NCBI RefSeq assembly: GCF_003590945.1
Contig: NZ_QYUK01000008.1
Location: 124,001-188,000 of the forward strand
DNA length: 64,000 nucleotides
DNA from: Oleomonas cavernae
GTDB lineage: Bacteria > Pseudomonadota > Alphaproteobacteria > Zavarziniales > Zavarziniaceae
Direction of reading: 5' to 3'
Shown: in pieces, positions 45,455-54,161 of the stretch
Position numbering within the stretch: position 1 is the first letter of the stretch
Layout of the letters: each line of letters begins with the position of its first letter
Program-made: the position numbers and the translations under genes
Notes under the pieces: generated by a model
Databases searched by the model: none
Told to the model about the DNA's origin: nothing
What the model saw: the letters and a program-made list of their open reading frames with translations, nothing else

Positions 45455-45484
45455 TCGTCATTCCAGCTTTCGCTGGAATGACGA
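45455..45484. repeat. CGTCATTCC-type hairpin
   Basis: A perfect 13-base stem TCGTCATTCCAGC / GCTGGAATGACGA around a 4-base loop. It belongs to the same family as the elements at 3993-4099 and 56164-56245. An A run follows on the plus strand, so it is not a plus-strand intrinsic terminator. Confidence 0.75.
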
Positions 45485-45536
45485 AAAAAATAAGCGGCCA
45501 GCCAATGGCCCAAGCAAGAACCTAAGGGAGGCTCCA

Positions 45537-47240
45537 TTGTCACAGAACCCGATGCCCTGGCTCCATTCCTATTCGCCCGGCGTGCGCTGGGATGCGCCCC
45601 TGCCCACCTCGGCTGTGCCCAAGGTCCTGGCCGATGCGGCAGCCCGCTACGGCGACCGGCCCGCGATCGAATTCAACGGTGCCCGCATCACCTATGCCCA
45701 GCTCCAGGCATTCGCCGACCGCGCGGCCAAGGGCTTCCAGAAGCTGGGGGTGGCACCCGGCGTGCATGTCGGCCTCTACCTGCCGAACTGCCCGCATTAC
45801 ATCATCGCCTTCTTCGGCATCCTGATCGCCGGCGGCACCGTGGTGAACTATTCCCCGCTCGATGCCGCACGGGTGCTGGAGCACAAGGTCGGCGACAGCG
45901 AGACCGACATCCTGGTCACCCTGGATCTCAAGGTGCTGTACCCGCAGATGGGCGGGCTGCTGAAGTCGACCCGGCTGAAGACCCTGGTGGTCGGCAACCT
46001 GGGCGATTTCACGCCCGAGCCAGACACGGTCGCCGCCTTCCTGCGCCAGGCCGGGCAACTGGCCGATATACCGGCGGACGACGCCCATGTCAGCTTCCGC
46101 GCCCTGCTGGACAACGACGGCCAGCCGCAACGCCACCCCGTCACCGATCCGGCCGCGACCATCGCCGTGCTGCAATACACCGGCGGCACCACCGGCCTGC
46201 CCAAGGGCGCCATGCTGACCCATGCCAACCTGACCGCCGGCTGCGCCCAACTGGTCGAGACCTGCGGCGGCGACAAGCCGGTGTTCGTGCCGGGGCAGGA
46301 ACGCATCCTGGCGGTGCTGCCGCTGTTCCACATCTACGCCCTGACCATCAACATGATGATGGGCATCGTCATCGGTGCCGAAATCATCCTGCACGCCAAG
46401 TTCGAGCTGGAGGTAGTGATCCGCGAGTTGGCGGAGAAACGCATCACCTTCTTCCCCGGCGTGCCCACCATGTATGCCGCCCTGGTCGGCCACCCGGACG
46501 CCGCCAAAGTCGACCTGCACTCACTCAAATTCTGCGGCTCGGGCGGGGCGCCCCTGCCCACCGAGGTGCACGAGCGCTTCCAGAAGCTGACCGGCTGCGA
46601 CCTCTCCGAGGGCTGGGGCATGACCGAGACCACGGCGCTGGGCACTTTCACGCCGGTCTACGGCATCCGCAAGATCGGCGCCTGCGGCGTGCCGCTGCCC
46701 GGCATCCTGCTCAAGTTCGTCGATGTCGACGATGCCACCAAGGCCATGCCCCTGGGCGAGCGCGGCGAGATCTGCATCAAGGGCCCCAATGTCATGAAGG
46801 GCTATTGGAAGAAGCCCGAGGCGACGGCCGAGAGCTTCACCGCCGACGGCTATTTCCGCACCGGCGATGTCGGTTACATGGACGAGGACGGCTTCCTGCG
46901 CATCGTCGACCGCACCAAGGACATGCTGCTGTGCGGCGGCTTCAACGTCTATCCGCGCACCATCGAGGAAGCGATCTACGAGCACGAGGCGGTCCTGGAA
47001 GTCACCGTCATCGGCATCCACGATCCCTATCGCGGCCAGACGCCCAAGGCCTTCATCAAGCTGAAGCCCGGCGCAGCCCCCATGACGCTGGAGGCGATGC
47101 AGGCCTTCCTCAAGACCCGCATCGGCAAGCACGAGATGATCGGCGCCCTGGAAATCCGCGACGACCTGCCCAAGACCCCGGTCGGCAAGCTGTCGAAAAA
47201 GGAACTCTACGACGAAGAGGCGCGCAAGCGGGCCAGTTGA
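45537..47240 (+). CDS. Long-chain fatty-acid--CoA ligase
   Basis: A 567-residue adenylate-forming enzyme. The AMP motif YTGGTTGLPKGAMLTH (about 213-228) is complete, followed by GWGMTETTA (about 360), GYFRTGDVGYMDEDGFL (about 438) and the C-terminal lysine motif KTPVGKLSKKEL (about 546). It activates fatty acids for the neighbouring acyltransferase and dehydrogenase. The start is TTG at 45537, supported by AAGGGAGG seven bases upstream; no ATG lies at a suitable place. One CGTCATTCC-type hairpin separates it from the acyltransferase. Confidence 0.93.
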   Translation: MSQNPMPWLHSYSPGVRWDAPLPTSAVPKVLADAAARYGDRPAIEFNGARITYAQLQAFADRAAKGFQKLGVAPGVHVGLYLPNCPHYIIAFFGILIAGGTVVNYSPLDAARVLEHKVGDSETDILVTLDLKVLYPQMGGLLKSTRLKTLVVGNLGDFTPEPDTVAAFLRQAGQLADIPADDAHVSFRALLDNDGQPQRHPVTDPAATIAVLQYTGGTTGLPKGAMLTHANLTAGCAQLVETCGGDKPVFVPGQERILAVLPLFHIYALTINMMMGIVIGAEIILHAKFELEVVIRELAEKRITFFPGVPTMYAALVGHPDAAKVDLHSLKFCGSGGAPLPTEVHERFQKLTGCDLSEGWGMTETTALGTFTPVYGIRKIGACGVPLPGILLKFVDVDDATKAMPLGERGEICIKGPNVMKGYWKKPEATAESFTADGYFRTGDVGYMDEDGFLRIVDRTKDMLLCGGFNVYPRTIEEAIYEHEAVLEVTVIGIHDPYRGQTPKAFIKLKPGAAPMTLEAMQAFLKTRIGKHEMIGALEIRDDLPKTPVGKLSKKELYDEEARKRAS

Positions 47241-47255
47241 GCCCTGGATCAAGGT

Positions 47256-47339
47256 CTTGCGTGGTTCGACAGGCTCACCATGACGAAAATCTTTTTGCCA
47301 ACAAGACTCCCCCTCATCCTGAGCCTGTCGAAGGACGCA
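47256..47339. repeat. Dispersed inverted repeat, CGACAGGCT type
   Basis: The left arm TGCGTGGTTCGACAGGCTCA (from 47256) and the right arm GAGCCTGTCGAAGGACGCA (ending 47339) form an imperfect long stem. It is the reverse-sense relative of 31079-31162. It lies between the ligase and the reductase genes. Confidence 0.7.
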
Positions 47340-47386
47340 CCACCCAACTGCCAGCCACGAACAACGTTACAGGAAAGGCTTACCCC

Positions 47387-48394
47387 ATGACCACCCTGCA
47401 AAACCGCCAGTTCCGCCTGGCTGCCCGCCCCATCGGCCTGCCCAAGCCCGGCGACTGGGAATTCACCACGCAGGCCGCGAGCACGCCCGGCGACGGTGAG
47501 GTGCTGGTCAAGGTGCTGTACCTGTCGCTCGATCCGGCCATGCGCGGCTGGATGAACGAGGGCAAGTCCTATATCCCGCCGGTGGGCATCGGCGAGGTGA
47601 TGCGCGCCGGCGGCATCGGTGAGGTGATCGCCAGCAACGATCCGGCCTTTGCCGTCGGCGATATCGTCAACGGCACGCCGGGCGTCCAGGAATACGCCGT
47701 TGTTTCGGGCAAGACCCTGACCCGTGTCGATCCCAAACTGGCGCCCCTGCCCGCCTATCTGGGCGTCCTGGGCATGCCGGGCATGACCGCCTATTTCGGC
47801 CTGCTCGATGTCGGCAAGCCTGGGCAAGGCGAGACCGTCGTGGTCTCGGGCGCCGCCGGTGCCGTGGGCGGCCTGGTCGGGCAGATCGCCAAGCTGAAGG
47901 GCTGCCGCGTGGTCGGCATCGCCGGTGGTGCCGACAAATGCAAATACGCGGTCGACGAGCTGGGCTTCGATGCCTGCGTCGACTACAAGTCGGAGGATGT
48001 GAAGAAGGCCCTGCGCGGCCATTGCCCCAAGGGCATCGACATCTATTTCGACAATGTCGGCGGCGATATCCTCGATATCTGCCTGACCCAGTTGGCGCGC
48101 CACGCCCGCGTCCTGATCTGCGGCGCCATCTCGCAATACAACAACACCACGGCGGTGAAGGGGCCCAGCAACTACATGTCCCTGCTGGTCAACCGTGCCC
48201 GCATGGAAGGCTTCGTGGTGTTCGACTATGCCCCGCGCTACGGCGAGGCGGTGCGCGATCTCGCCCAATGGCTGGCGCAAGGCAAGGTCACGGCGCGCGA
48301 GGATATCGTGAGCGGCATCGAGACCTTTCCCGATACCTTGCTGAAACTCTTCAAGGGCGAGAATTTCGGCAAGCTGGTGCTCAAGGTCGCTTGA
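47387..48394 (+). CDS. NADP-dependent medium-chain reductase (MDR, PTGR/LTB4DH type)
   Basis: A 335-residue zinc-free MDR reductase. It has YLSLDPAMRGWMNEGKSYI (about 44-62), the hallmark of the prostaglandin reductase / leukotriene dehydrogenase group, then VVVSGAAGAVGGLVGQIAK (about 151-169), the NADP site, and DIYFDNVGGDILD. The family reduces 2-alkenals and 2-oxo-alkenes. An AGGAAAGG site stands upstream of the ATG at 47387. It closes the plus-strand lipid cluster, so detoxification of lipid-derived enones is a fair guess. Confidence 0.92.
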   Translation: MTTLQNRQFRLAARPIGLPKPGDWEFTTQAASTPGDGEVLVKVLYLSLDPAMRGWMNEGKSYIPPVGIGEVMRAGGIGEVIASNDPAFAVGDIVNGTPGVQEYAVVSGKTLTRVDPKLAPLPAYLGVLGMPGMTAYFGLLDVGKPGQGETVVVSGAAGAVGGLVGQIAKLKGCRVVGIAGGADKCKYAVDELGFDACVDYKSEDVKKALRGHCPKGIDIYFDNVGGDILDICLTQLARHARVLICGAISQYNNTTAVKGPSNYMSLLVNRARMEGFVVFDYAPRYGEAVRDLAQWLAQGKVTAREDIVSGIETFPDTLLKLFKGENFGKLVLKVA

Positions 48395-48402
48395 GCCCAA
48401 TT

Positions 48403-48431
48403 CTCCCTCGCCCCGCTTGCGGGGAGAGGGA
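48403..48431. repeat. CCCTC-type hairpin between convergent genes
   Basis: TCCCTCGCCCCGC-TT-GCGGGGAGAGGGA forms a near-perfect stem directly between the convergent reductase (stop 48394) and DUF4340 gene (stop 48434). It may act as a shared transcript end. Confidence 0.7.
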
Positions 48432-48433
48432 AC

Positions 48434-49615
48434 CTATTGCGGCATCGGCACCGGCCGCCCTTCCGGCGGGACCGAGAGGCCCGGCAGCGGCGGCAGGGCG
48501 GGCGTGACCCCGGGCGGGGCCAGCGTCTTGGGCTGGACCAGGTCGGCACGGGCGGGCGTCAGGTCGATCACCCGGGTGCCGTCGATCCGGTAGGCCCAGC
48601 CCTTGGTCTTGGCGGCCAGCGCGGCCGCCTCGGCCTTGGCCGCCTCCGGCATCTTGAAGATGGCGGCGCCGTCGGGGCCGGGCGGGGCCTGGATCTTGGC
48701 CCCTTCGGCCGCGATCGAATCCTCGAACACGGCAGCGATCGTGGCCCAGCCCTGGCCGTCGACGGTGGCGATCTCGAAGGTCACCACGACCCCGTCGAAG
48801 GTCTCGTAGACCACCTTGATCGCCGGCTTTTCCGGGTCGGTGGCGGCCGGCGCGGTCTTCACATCCTCGAACACCAGATAGGTCGCGGCGACGGACAGGG
48901 CATTGGCGCGCTGCGTCTTCATGTCCTCGGTGCCCGCCGCCAGGTCGGCGACGAGGAAGGGGGCATCGGGCTTCTCCCGCGCGATACGGACGGTTGCATC
49001 GGCATGGGTGACCGAGACGGCCCTGATCCGCACGGGCGCGATCACCGTCAGTTCCCGGTCCAGCCACTGGGCCGGATCGCGTTCCACCCGCAGCTCCGCC
49101 TCGCCCAGCCAGGACTGCGCCTCGCCGGCAAAGCGCAGGAAGAAGCGCGACACCTTGGCCGCCCCCATGGTCTCGTCCGGCCGGCCCAGGATCAGGTCGG
49201 CCAGGGCCTCGCCCTGCCCGTCCTTCACGGTCAGGCGCAGGCCCTTGGTGCCCTGGGCGACATCCTCGACATCGAGGAAGCGGTAGCGGTCGGGCCGCGC
49301 CGTCTTGGGCTCGATCGCCTTCAGATCGGCCAGGGCCAGCAACAGGCGCTGGACCTTGGCGAAATCGACGCGGTAGCCGCCCCGCTGCGGCATCACCCAG
49401 GTCTCGCCCTCGACCCGCTTCAGGCTGAACGCGCCTTCGGCCCCGGTGAAGGAGACTTCCGCAACATCGTTCAGCGCGGCCTTGAGGTCGGGCAGCATCA
49501 ACTGCCCGGAGAGGTCGGCCTGGGTCTCGCGGATGCGCTCGATCACCAGCCAGGCACCGGCGAGCGAGAGCAGGATGGTCAGGCCAAGCAGGATGGCGAG
49601 AGTCGAACGGCGCAT
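48434..49615 (-). CDS. DUF4340 domain protein
   Basis: A 393-residue protein. One N-terminal membrane helix (about 7-25) is followed by a periplasmic part with two DUF4340-like repeats (LMLPDLKAALNDVAEVSFTG and the later LDRELTVIAPVRIRAVSV segments). It ends in a Pro-rich tail. DUF4340 proteins are regularly encoded next to GldA/GldF/GldG-like ABC genes, as here, 21 bases after the GldG-like gene. The role is unknown, probably as a periplasmic partner of the ABC complex. Confidence 0.85.
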   Translation of the reverse strand: MRRSTLAILLGLTILLSLAGAWLVIERIRETQADLSGQLMLPDLKAALNDVAEVSFTGAEGAFSLKRVEGETWVMPQRGGYRVDFAKVQRLLLALADLKAIEPKTARPDRYRFLDVEDVAQGTKGLRLTVKDGQGEALADLILGRPDETMGAAKVSRFFLRFAGEAQSWLGEAELRVERDPAQWLDRELTVIAPVRIRAVSVTHADATVRIAREKPDAPFLVADLAAGTEDMKTQRANALSVAATYLVFEDVKTAPAATDPEKPAIKVVYETFDGVVVTFEIATVDGQGWATIAAVFEDSIAAEGAKIQAPPGPDGAAIFKMPEAAKAEAAALAAKTKGWAYRIDGTRVIDLTPARADLVQPKTLAPPGVTPALPPLPGLSVPPEGRPVPMPQ

Positions 49616-49636
49616 GTCGTCGGGGCCTCTCGAGCG

Positions 49637-51574
49637 TCAGACCACGCCACGCCGCGCACGGCGGCGGCGTAGGCGAACCAGGGAAATGAAGAAGGCGACG
49701 ATCGCCACCACGATCGCCATGGCGGCGATGTTGACGAAGCGCAGGCGGCTTTCGAGATTGTCGATGTCGACTTCCAGGTTGCGCTGCACGTCGCGCAGCT
49801 CGCGCCTGGTCGCGACGACCTCGGCGCGGGCCTCGGCCAGGGCCTTCTCGGTCTCGGCCGAGACGATGGCGCCGCCGGCGCCGCCCGGGCGGGCGCTGCG
49901 CAATTCCTGGATCCGCGCCTCGGTCGCCTGCAGCTTGGCCTGGAGTTCCTGGCTGCGCGCCAGGAACTTCTGTTCGGCGTCGCGTTTCAGGCCGTCGATC
50001 ACCTCGAACGGCCGGCTGGCCGCGCCGCGGCTGCGGATGGCGATCAGGTCGCTGGAACCGGCCAGGTTCTCGACCGCGTTGACGATCAGGTTGCCGTTGT
50101 CGGCGCGCGGCACCACCTGGCGCTGGGCCCCCTGGCCCATCTCCTCGATCCACAGCCGGTCGTCGATGATATCGACATCGGCAAAGACCACGACATTGAT
50201 CGGCGTCGCCGATTCCTTCAGCGCCGCCCGTTCCTTGGCCCCGAAGGCGGGCGTCTCGCCTTCCTTGGTGGGATTGGGCGACTGTTCCTCGGTCACCTTG
50301 GGGGCGCCGTCGGGGAAAGCGGTCTTGACCGGCCCGGTGACCCGGGCGGCCAGGGTGAAAGGCTTGCCCGTGGGTTCGAAGCCGCGCAGCAGGTCCTGCG
50401 GGTCGCCGGTCACGCGCAGCATGATCGGGTCGAAGGCCATGGCATCCTCGGTCGTGCTGATCAAGGGTTCCAGGGTCGTCGTCGCGCCCTCGACGGCCGA
50501 AATGGCGCCCGGTGTCGCCACCAGCACCTGGTCGAGATCGGCGGTGACGACATCGTCATGGTTCATCTGCGCCTTGGGCACGCGCAGCCAGACCACATAG
50601 TCGACCGGGCGGCGGCTGCCCGGGATCGTCACCTTGGTCGCGAGCCGGCGGTCGCCGATCACCTTGGTGGTGTCGACCTTGATGCCCCAGGCCCCCAATA
50701 GCGGTTCGAGGTCGGAGGTCATCTGCGGCGGCGGCGCGCCCTGCCCGGCCATCTGGCTGGCCACTTCGGCATTGGGATCGACCATGACCACGGCCCGGCC
50801 GCCGTTCAGGACGAACTGATCGATGGCATAGAGCTGCTGCGGATTGAGCTTGGGCGGATGGACGATCAGCAGCATGTCCACGTGGGCGCCGACTTCCACG
50901 AAATCGGACGCCATCATGCGCACGTCGTAGAGTTCGGCCAGTTGCGAATAGGCGGCAAAGGGGTGCGACTGGCCGCGCAGGGCCGCCATCGCCCCACCGA
51001 AACCGACATCCAGCGGCAGGGTCGAGATCACCGCCAGCACCGGCTTCTTCTCGGCCGTCAAGGAGACGATCATCTTGGCCAGGTCGTATTCCAGGAACGG
51101 CTCGCGATCGGGTGTGATCACCGGCATCACTTCGCGCCCGCCGATCGGCCCGGTGCCGACGACGCCGAAATAGAAGGATTCGCCAGACGGCGTCTCGTTG
51201 CCCTGGATGCCCGCCGCGGCGGCTTCGTCTTCCGTGTCGGTATAGGGTGCCGGATCGATGATCTGGATGCGGATATTGCCGTGTCCGGCCCGCTTGAAGG
51301 CATCGAGCAGGTCGGTCACCCGGCCGGAAAAGGCTTTGAAGGCGGGGAACTGGTTGGCCAGGGTCGCCGAATAGAACAGGCGCAGGGTGATCGGCTCGTC
51401 GAGCTTGGCCAGCACCGCGCGGGTGCCGTCGGACAGGGTGTAGAGGCGGTTCTGCGTCAGGTCGACGCGCTGGCCGGTCAGGCCCACCTGGGCGATCAGG
51501 TTGACCACCAGGAACAGGATGGCGATCAGGGCGAGGGCGGCACCGCCGGCGATGCGAACGCGGGTGGCACCCAT
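49637..51574 (-). CDS. GldG-family ABC-transport-associated protein
   Basis: A 645-residue protein. A first membrane helix (about 8-28) is followed by a large periplasmic domain of GldG/ABC_transp_aux type, with DLTQNRLYTLSDGTRAVL (about 38-55) and VDMLLIVHPPKLNPQQLYAI (about 232-251). A coiled-coil stretch (about 560-610, Glu/Arg/Leu-rich) leads to a second membrane helix near the C-terminus and a basic tail. The gene is separated from the permease by one base. The complex is related to gliding-motility ABC proteins, but in this background it is more likely an envelope transporter of unknown substrate. Confidence 0.87.
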   Translation of the reverse strand: MGATRVRIAGGAALALIAILFLVVNLIAQVGLTGQRVDLTQNRLYTLSDGTRAVLAKLDEPITLRLFYSATLANQFPAFKAFSGRVTDLLDAFKRAGHGNIRIQIIDPAPYTDTEDEAAAAGIQGNETPSGESFYFGVVGTGPIGGREVMPVITPDREPFLEYDLAKMIVSLTAEKKPVLAVISTLPLDVGFGGAMAALRGQSHPFAAYSQLAELYDVRMMASDFVEVGAHVDMLLIVHPPKLNPQQLYAIDQFVLNGGRAVVMVDPNAEVASQMAGQGAPPPQMTSDLEPLLGAWGIKVDTTKVIGDRRLATKVTIPGSRRPVDYVVWLRVPKAQMNHDDVVTADLDQVLVATPGAISAVEGATTTLEPLISTTEDAMAFDPIMLRVTGDPQDLLRGFEPTGKPFTLAARVTGPVKTAFPDGAPKVTEEQSPNPTKEGETPAFGAKERAALKESATPINVVVFADVDIIDDRLWIEEMGQGAQRQVVPRADNGNLIVNAVENLAGSSDLIAIRSRGAASRPFEVIDGLKRDAEQKFLARSQELQAKLQATEARIQELRSARPGGAGGAIVSAETEKALAEARAEVVATRRELRDVQRNLEVDIDNLESRLRFVNIAAMAIVVAIVAFFISLVRLRRRRARRGVV

Positions 51575-51575
51575 C

Positions 51576-52310
51576 TCAGTTCGCCTTCTTCATGTCGATC
51601 GTGATCGCGTTGGCGGCCAGGGCCGCGACGATCAGGGTGGTGAAGAAGACGATGTCTTTGAGTTCGATCACGCCGGTGACGATGCCGTTGAAATGGGTCA
51701 GGAAGCTGAACGAGGCGACCGTGTCGACGATCGCCTGCGGCGCCCAGCCCGAGAAGGCGTCGAGCACCATGGGCGCACCCGACGCGGTGAACAGGAAGCA
51801 CACCACCACGGTCAGCACGAAGGCGACCACCTGGTTGCGCGTCGCCGCCGACACGCACGAGCCGATCGCGAGATACGCGCCGGCCATCAGGAACGAGCCG
51901 ATGTAACCGGCCACGATCACGCCGTTGTCGGGCTGGCCCAGATAGTTGACGGTCAGCCACATGGGGAAGGTCAGGGCCAGGGCGATACCGGTGAAGACCC
52001 AGGCGGCCAGGAACTTGCCGACGATCGCCGCCCACAGGGGCACCGGCAGGGTGAGCAGCAGCTCGATCGTGCCGGCCTTGCGCTCCTCCGCCCACAGGCG
52101 CATGGCGATGGCCGGGATCAGGAACAGGTACAGCCAGGGATGGAAGGTGAAGAAGGGCACCAGGTCGGCTTCGCCGCGCTCGAAGAAATTGCCGATGTAG
52201 AAGGTGAAGATGCCGTTCAGGAACAGGTAGACGATGATGAAGACATAGGCGAGCGGGGTGGCGAAATAGGCCGCCAGCTCGCGCCGGGCGATGACGAGGG
52301 TACTGCTCAT
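51576..52310 (-). CDS. ABC transporter permease, GldF/NosY-like
   Basis: A 244-residue permease with six hydrophobic segments. It begins STLVIARRELAAYFATPLAY and has AIAMRLWAEERKAGTIELL (about 67-85), the conserved E-R-x-x-G-T-I-E-L-L motif of ABC-2 permeases of this type. It pairs with the ATP-binding protein, whose gene overlaps it by four bases, and is followed by the GldG-like gene. It would form the transmembrane core. Confidence 0.9.
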   Translation of the reverse strand: MSSTLVIARRELAAYFATPLAYVFIIVYLFLNGIFTFYIGNFFERGEADLVPFFTFHPWLYLFLIPAIAMRLWAEERKAGTIELLLTLPVPLWAAIVGKFLAAWVFTGIALALTFPMWLTVNYLGQPDNGVIVAGYIGSFLMAGAYLAIGSCVSAATRNQVVAFVLTVVVCFLFTASGAPMVLDAFSGWAPQAIVDTVASFSFLTHFNGIVTGVIELKDIVFFTTLIVAALAANAITIDMKKAN

Positions 52311-53287
52311 GACCGCACCTTCTGCGCGTCGCTGGTGGTCAACTGGCGGAACACGTCGTCCAGGCGGCCGTGCTCGGTGCTGAGGTTCTCGACCGCCACA
52401 CCGATCTGGCGCAACCGGGCGGCCACCCCTTCGATGATCGAGACGCTGCCGTTTGGCAGCACCAGGTAATCCTGGCCGGTACGCCAGCCATCCGGGGTTA
52501 CCACCCGGGCCACACCGGGCACGTCGGCCAGGCGCGACGGCATGTCCAGGATGACGGCGGCGAGACTGATGCGGATGGCATTGTGCAAGGGCGAGCGGGC
52601 GACCAGCTGCGCCGGCGTGCCGTCCGCCACCACCCGGCCGCGATCGATGATCACCGCGCGGGTGCACACCGCCTCGACCTCTTCCAGGATGTGGGTGGAG
52701 ACGACGATCGCCTTGTCGGGCGCCATGCGCGCGATCAGGTTGCGCACTTCATGCTTCTGGTTGGGGTCGAGGCCGTCGGTCGGCTCGTCCAGGATCAGGC
52801 ACGGCGGATCGTGCAGGATGGCGCCGGCCAGGCCGACACGGCGCTTGAAGCCCTTGGACAGGGTATCGATCGGCTGGTCGAGCACACCTTCCAGTTCGAC
52901 CTGCTCGACCACCCGGCCCAGGCCCAGGCGGATCGCGGCCCGGTCCAGCCCGCGTACCTGGCCCAAGAATTCCAGGAAACTGCGCGGGGTCATGTCGCCA
53001 TAGGACGGCGCGCCTTCAGGCAGGTAGCCCAGGGCGCGCTTGGCCTTCAGCGGCTCGCGCTCGACATCATGGCCGGCGATCGCGACCCGGCCCCTGGTGG
53101 GGGTCAGGAAGCCCGCGGCCATCTTCATGGTGGTGGACTTGCCGGCGCCGTTGGGTCCTAAGAAACCCAGGACCTCGCCGCGGCCGACATGAAAACCGAC
53201 GCCGTCGACCGCCGTGAAGGGGCCGAAGCGTTTCACCAGATCCACAATTTCGATCATGGGCGCCGCGCAATCCGATTGGTCAACCAT
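52307..53287 (-). CDS. ABC transporter ATP-binding protein, GldA-like
   Basis: A 326-residue ATPase. Walker A is GPNGAGKSTT (about 44-53), the signature is LSKGFKRRVGLA (about 145), and Walker B is CLILDEPTDGLDP (about 164). A C-terminal extension beyond the usual domain (about 235-320) ends in LDDVFRQLTT. The start at 53287 is given; an ATG at 53257 (MIEIVDLVKRFG) fits the domain equally well. It heads the four-gene operon with permease, GldG-like and DUF4340 proteins. Confidence 0.92.
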   Translation of the reverse strand: MVDQSDCAAPMIEIVDLVKRFGPFTAVDGVGFHVGRGEVLGFLGPNGAGKSTTMKMAAGFLTPTRGRVAIAGHDVEREPLKAKRALGYLPEGAPSYGDMTPRSFLEFLGQVRGLDRAAIRLGLGRVVEQVELEGVLDQPIDTLSKGFKRRVGLAGAILHDPPCLILDEPTDGLDPNQKHEVRNLIARMAPDKAIVVSTHILEEVEAVCTRAVIIDRGRVVADGTPAQLVARSPLHNAIRISLAAVILDMPSRLADVPGVARVVTPDGWRTGQDYLVLPNGSVSIIEGVAARLRQIGVAVENLSTEHGRLDDVFRQLTTSDAQKVRS

Positions 53288-53406
53288 GTATCGGCGCGCC
53301 TTCGCGCCGCCTCCCCTTGTGGCGCGCCAAGCTAGGGGGGACAGGGCGGCGGATCAAGTCGAGATCACCGGGGATGGTTTGGGAGGGGGCTGGTGCCTCG
53401 AGGGGT

Positions 53407-53470
53407 GGCCCGACCGAACGGAGGAAAGGGGGCTGGGGGCTAGGGGGTCTTCCCACCGTCCGGTCGGGCC
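53407..53470. repeat. Inverted repeat in the gap upstream of the ABC operon
   Basis: GGCCCGACCG (53407-53416) and CGGTCGGGCC (53461-53470) are perfect complements with a 44-base G-rich loop. The 345-base gap 53288-53632 holds this hairpin and presumably the two divergent promoters, but no further gene can be supported. Confidence 0.45.
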
Positions 53471-53632
53471 GTTGTTGAGGACCAACGCTGCTAAGATCGG
53501 TGGGCAATGGGGCGGTCGCGGGGCGCAAATGAGGCGAAAGGAAGGCATTTTCTTCGGGCTTTTTTCTTGTGAGCCCGCCCGCCTTGCGTTCACAATGACG
53601 GGCACGTGACAGCCGCAGGGAGAGAACGGCGT

Positions 53633-54016
53633 ATGGAGCAAGGCGTGATCGCTTGGTTGTCGGGCCGAACGGCCGAAACAACCGCCCCAGCGAGTGCCCA
53701 ACCCGCCCCCCGTCGCATCTTCTTCTCCCGCCGCGAACTCGACCGGATCTTGAGTCTCTATGGCCGCATGGTCGCCGCCGGCGAATGGCGCGACTATGCC
53801 ATGGCCGATGGTGTCGAGGTCGCGGTCTTCGCCGTGCACCGCCGTTCCTCCGAACAGCCGCTCTACCGCATCGAGAAGCGCCCGGCCCTGGCCAAGCGCC
53901 AGGGCGCCTTTGCCGTCATCGCCGCCGGCGGCCGCATCCTCAAACGCGGCCACGACCTCGACGCCGTGCTCGCCGTGCTGGAACGCAAGCTGCTGAAGCT
54001 GGTCGACGGGGAATAA
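53633..54016 (+). CDS. DUF2794 family protein
   Basis: A 127-residue protein that matches the alphaproteobacterial DUF2794 pattern. It has FFSRRELDRILSLYGRMVAA (about 30-49), GEWRDYAMADGVEVAVFAV and LYRIEKRPALAKRQGAFAVI (about 78-97), ending with GHDLDAVLAVLERKLL. Function is unknown. ATG 53633 is used, preceded by GGGAGAG; a GTG 27 bases earlier is possible. Presence of this family supports the alphaproteobacterial assignment. Confidence 0.85.
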   Translation: MEQGVIAWLSGRTAETTAPASAQPAPRRIFFSRRELDRILSLYGRMVAAGEWRDYAMADGVEVAVFAVHRRSSEQPLYRIEKRPALAKRQGAFAVIAAGGRILKRGHDLDAVLAVLERKLLKLVDGE

Positions 54017-54032
54017 TCTCGCACCGGCATCC

Positions 54033-54144
54033 TGCGTCCTTCGAGACGGCCCTCCGGGCCTCCTCAGGATGAGGAAAATTGTTTTGGCATAAGAGACTTA
54101 CCTCATCCTGAGGAGCCACCGCAGGTGGCGTCTCGAAGGACGCA
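54033..54144. repeat. Dispersed inverted repeat, CGTCCTTCGAGACG type
   Basis: Outer arms TGCGTCCTTCGAGACG (54033-54048) and CGTCTCGAAGGACGCA (54129-54144) are perfect complements. Inner CTCCTCAGGATGAGG / CCTCATCCTGAGGAG arms also match, as at 8536-8648. It separates the convergent DUF2794 and DUF2236 genes. Confidence 0.8.
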
Positions 54145-54161
54145 CAACGCCGCTCCCAGCC

